The notes under the pieces: model-generated
Databases searched by the model: none
What the model was told of the DNA's origin: nothing
Seen by the model: only the letters and a program-made list of their open reading frames with translations
In this document: in pieces, positions 30,538-32,148 of the stretch
How positions within the stretch are numbered: position 1 is the first letter of the stretch
Layout of the letters: each line of letters starts with the position of its first letter
Assembly: GCA_002452095.1 (NCBI GenBank)
Contig: DKEG01000057.1
Coordinates: 1-32,148, forward strand
From: Bacteroidales bacterium UBA6828
GTDB lineage: Bacteria; Bacteroidota; Bacteroidia; Bacteroidales; Paludibacteraceae
Length of the DNA stretch: 32,148 nt
Direction: 5' to 3'
Program-made: the position numbers and the translations under genes

Positions 30538-32148
30538 CTATTTTCCCAAGCCGTCCTCCTGCTTGATGATTTCGCTCACACGCCAAGCCAAATAGTCTTT
30601 GACGGTATTGGAAAAGTCCTTATACGTGGGTACGGTGTTCACTTTGCGGTGCTGCCCGTACGTCCAGTCGTTGCCTTTGAGTGTGATGATGTCCTCTACA
30701 TACGCATCTTTGTAATAGTACAGGTACTCGTCGTTCACCCCGCGCCCGTAGCGCACGAGGTTGGCTATCTCCTCATAGCGTTCCTTGGCGTGGTCGGTGT
30801 CGCGCAGGTTTACCGACTGGCTCGATTTCTTGCGGTTCTGCCGAGTGTAACCGTCCTCGCTGAAATCGATAAACCGCACCACGCTCTTGGTGTCGTGCGG
30901 AACACCCACACGGAACACATAAACGGCCGTTTGCACACTGGCTTTCCCGCAGAAGATGTCGCTCATCTTGACGGATGCCAGCAGGGTGTTGCGCTCGAGG
31001 ATACGTGCCGTGTACGGCAGTCCGTTGCCGCTACCTGCATTCTCCTGTATCAGTATCGCCGCATAGCCGCCGTGGTTCATCATTCCTAATGCCCGCTCCA
31101 CGAACACAAACCCTTTGCCGTCCGCCGAATAGGGCGGGTTGAGCAGGAACACATTGGCGGGGAAAGGCTCACCGCGATGCTCACCCTGCTCGTATTTGCC
31201 GTCAAACTCGGTCAGAGAGTTGCCGTGAATGATGTTGGCACTGCCGTCTTTCATCAATATCATATTCAGCACCGCCAGCATATACACATCGGGCAGTTTC
31301 TCTATACCCAACAACTGCTCCATCTTGATGTGGTTGATTTTCTCCTGCAGTTCGCTGGCACTCTGTATCGTGGCTTTGGCATCATCAATCATTTGATGCA
31401 TAGCCGAGATGAGGAAGCCCGCCGAACCGGTGGCAAAGTCCCATACATAACTGTCTTTGTTTACTCGGCAGAGTCGTGCCATCAGTTCGGTTACATAGCG
31501 CGGCGTCAGCACCACATCATTCTTTGCGCCGTCGGGTACGTCCACCCATTCGTTCAGCACATTGAAGAGCCGCCCCGTAAAGTCGATATTGTGCAATTCG
31601 CCGGACACAAAGGGGATGATGTCGCGTTTGATGTCCGCATAGAGCGTGTGCAGGTCGGTTTCCCCGTTGTGCGGTTCGTTCAGTTTGGCGTGCAAGAATA
31701 CCACACTCAGCACACTGACAATCATCTGTATTTTCTCTTGCGGCAGGTGCTTGGTTTGCAGGTAGTTCTTTATCTTGCGCATGATAATCTGCCCGTCGTT
31801 GTCCTCGGTGTTGTTTTCACCGCGCAGGTCTTCTATGCGCAGCGGCGATACGGAACCCGCCACGCCCAGTCCTGCCATAATCAGTCCCGCAACCAGTTGT
31901 ACACGCTGCCCGACAACAATCTTCATTTCGTCGTGCATCTTCTGGTTCAGGGCTTTCAGTTTGCGCTCAATATCGTCCTCCAACTGTTGTTTTTGCTGTT
32001 CTATCTCGGTGGCGGACAAAGAGAGTGCGTCTATCTGCCGGATAAAAGCGGACTGGTGTTCGGCTTGCAGGAACGATAAATCGCTGAAGTCTCCCACCCG
32101 TTTCGGCACAAACAGGTTATCTTTCGATACATAGTAAACGCCTACCTC
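30538..32148 (-). CDS. hsdM: Type I restriction-modification methyltransferase subunit, 5'-truncated
   Basis: N6-adenine methyltransferase subunit of a type I system. The 536 visible residues include S-adenosylmethionine motif I DFATGSAGF (about 237-245 from the first visible residue) and catalytic motif IV NPPY (about 337-340). Upstream of these, FVSGELHNIDFTGRLFNVLNEW and NDVVLTPRYVTELM are typical HsdM sequence. A coiled-coil-like stretch (EIEQQKQQLEDDIERKLKALNQKM) and a longer-than-usual N-terminal part precede them. The frame continues unbroken to the window edge (EVGVYYVSKDNLFVPKRVG), so the GTG at 32109 is an internal Val, not a start. hsdS follows 14 bp downstream; no hsdR is visible inside the window. 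Confidence 0.95.
   Translation of the reverse strand, partial: EVGVYYVSKDNLFVPKRVGDFSDLSFLQAEHQSAFIRQIDALSLSATEIEQQKQQLEDDIERKLKALNQKMHDEMKIVVGQRVQLVAGLIMAGLGVAGSVSPLRIEDLRGENNTEDNDGQIIMRKIKNYLQTKHLPQEKIQMIVSVLSVVFLHAKLNEPHNGETDLHTLYADIKRDIIPFVSGELHNIDFTGRLFNVLNEWVDVPDGAKNDVVLTPRYVTELMARLCRVNKDSYVWDFATGSAGFLISAMHQMIDDAKATIQSASELQEKINHIKMEQLLGIEKLPDVYMLAVLNMILMKDGSANIIHGNSLTEFDGKYEQGEHRGEPFPANVFLLNPPYSADGKGFVFVERALGMMNHGGYAAILIQENAGSGNGLPYTARILERNTLLASVKMSDIFCGKASVQTAVYVFRVGVPHDTKSVVRFIDFSEDGYTRQNRKKSSQSVNLRDTDHAKERYEEIANLVRYGRGVNDEYLYYYKDAYVEDIITLKGNDWTYGQHRKVNTVPTYKDFSNTVKDYLAWRVSEIIKQEDGLGK

Noticed and set aside
30538..32109. hsdM starting at the GTG codon at 32109
   Set aside because: The frame continues upstream without a stop to the window edge with protein-like sequence, so this Val is internal and the gene is truncated by the window.

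Overview
The window comes from the chromosome of a Bacteroidales bacterium (Bacteroidota). The evidence is a SusC/SusD/SusE-type outer-membrane glycan-uptake set, a C10 peptidase ending in a type IX secretion (T9SS) sorting domain, a Kdo transferase (so LPS is made), several promoters of the Bacteroidota form TTTG-N20-TAnnTTTG, and the housekeeping gene order DUF1599 - DoxX-like - tpiA. Species cannot be assigned from the sequence alone.

Layout. 1-5990 (+): the end of a polysaccharide-utilisation locus, with a 5'-truncated SusC, SusD, and a SusE/F-like surface lipoprotein closed by a perfect palindromic terminator. 5991-6834: a gene-free, repeat-rich spacer. 6835-8604 (+): a U32 peptidase-family protein, convergent with the next block. 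8601-22845 (all -): GT4 glycosyltransferase, BamA-like barrel, frr, a gamma-carbonic anhydrase/pyrH fused frame, tpiA, a DoxX-like membrane protein, DUF1599, a 1461-residue C10 peptidase, hisS and waaA. 23017-25467 (+): an AT-rich AvaI/BsoBI-like type II restriction-modification (R-M) cassette with a frameshifted nuclease. 25615-28322 (+): tsaD, a small exosortase-like membrane protein and an unknown exported protein. 28613-29269 (-): a radical SAM activase-like protein. 29392-32148 (-): type I R-M genes, hsdS (interrupted at a G9 run) and hsdM, which runs off the window end.

Themes. (1) Both R-M systems are interrupted at homopolymers: A7 in the type II nuclease, and G9 exactly between the two halves of HsdS. 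HsdS also carries a 24-bp duplication in its coiled coil and a perfect inverted repeat around its start codon. This fits a phase-variable or specificity-switching defence module, but sequencing indels must be excluded. (2) The genome is colonised by short dispersed repeats that lie between genes and also in frame inside conserved genes (U32 protein, glycosyltransferase, hisS, the BamA-like signal region, the last codons of waaA), rather like Rickettsia palindromic elements. (3) UMP kinase is encoded as an in-frame C-terminal extension of a gamma-class carbonic anhydrase through a Pro/Ala-rich linker.

No tRNA, rRNA, CRISPR array or transposase was recognised. The first and last genes are truncated by the window edges.
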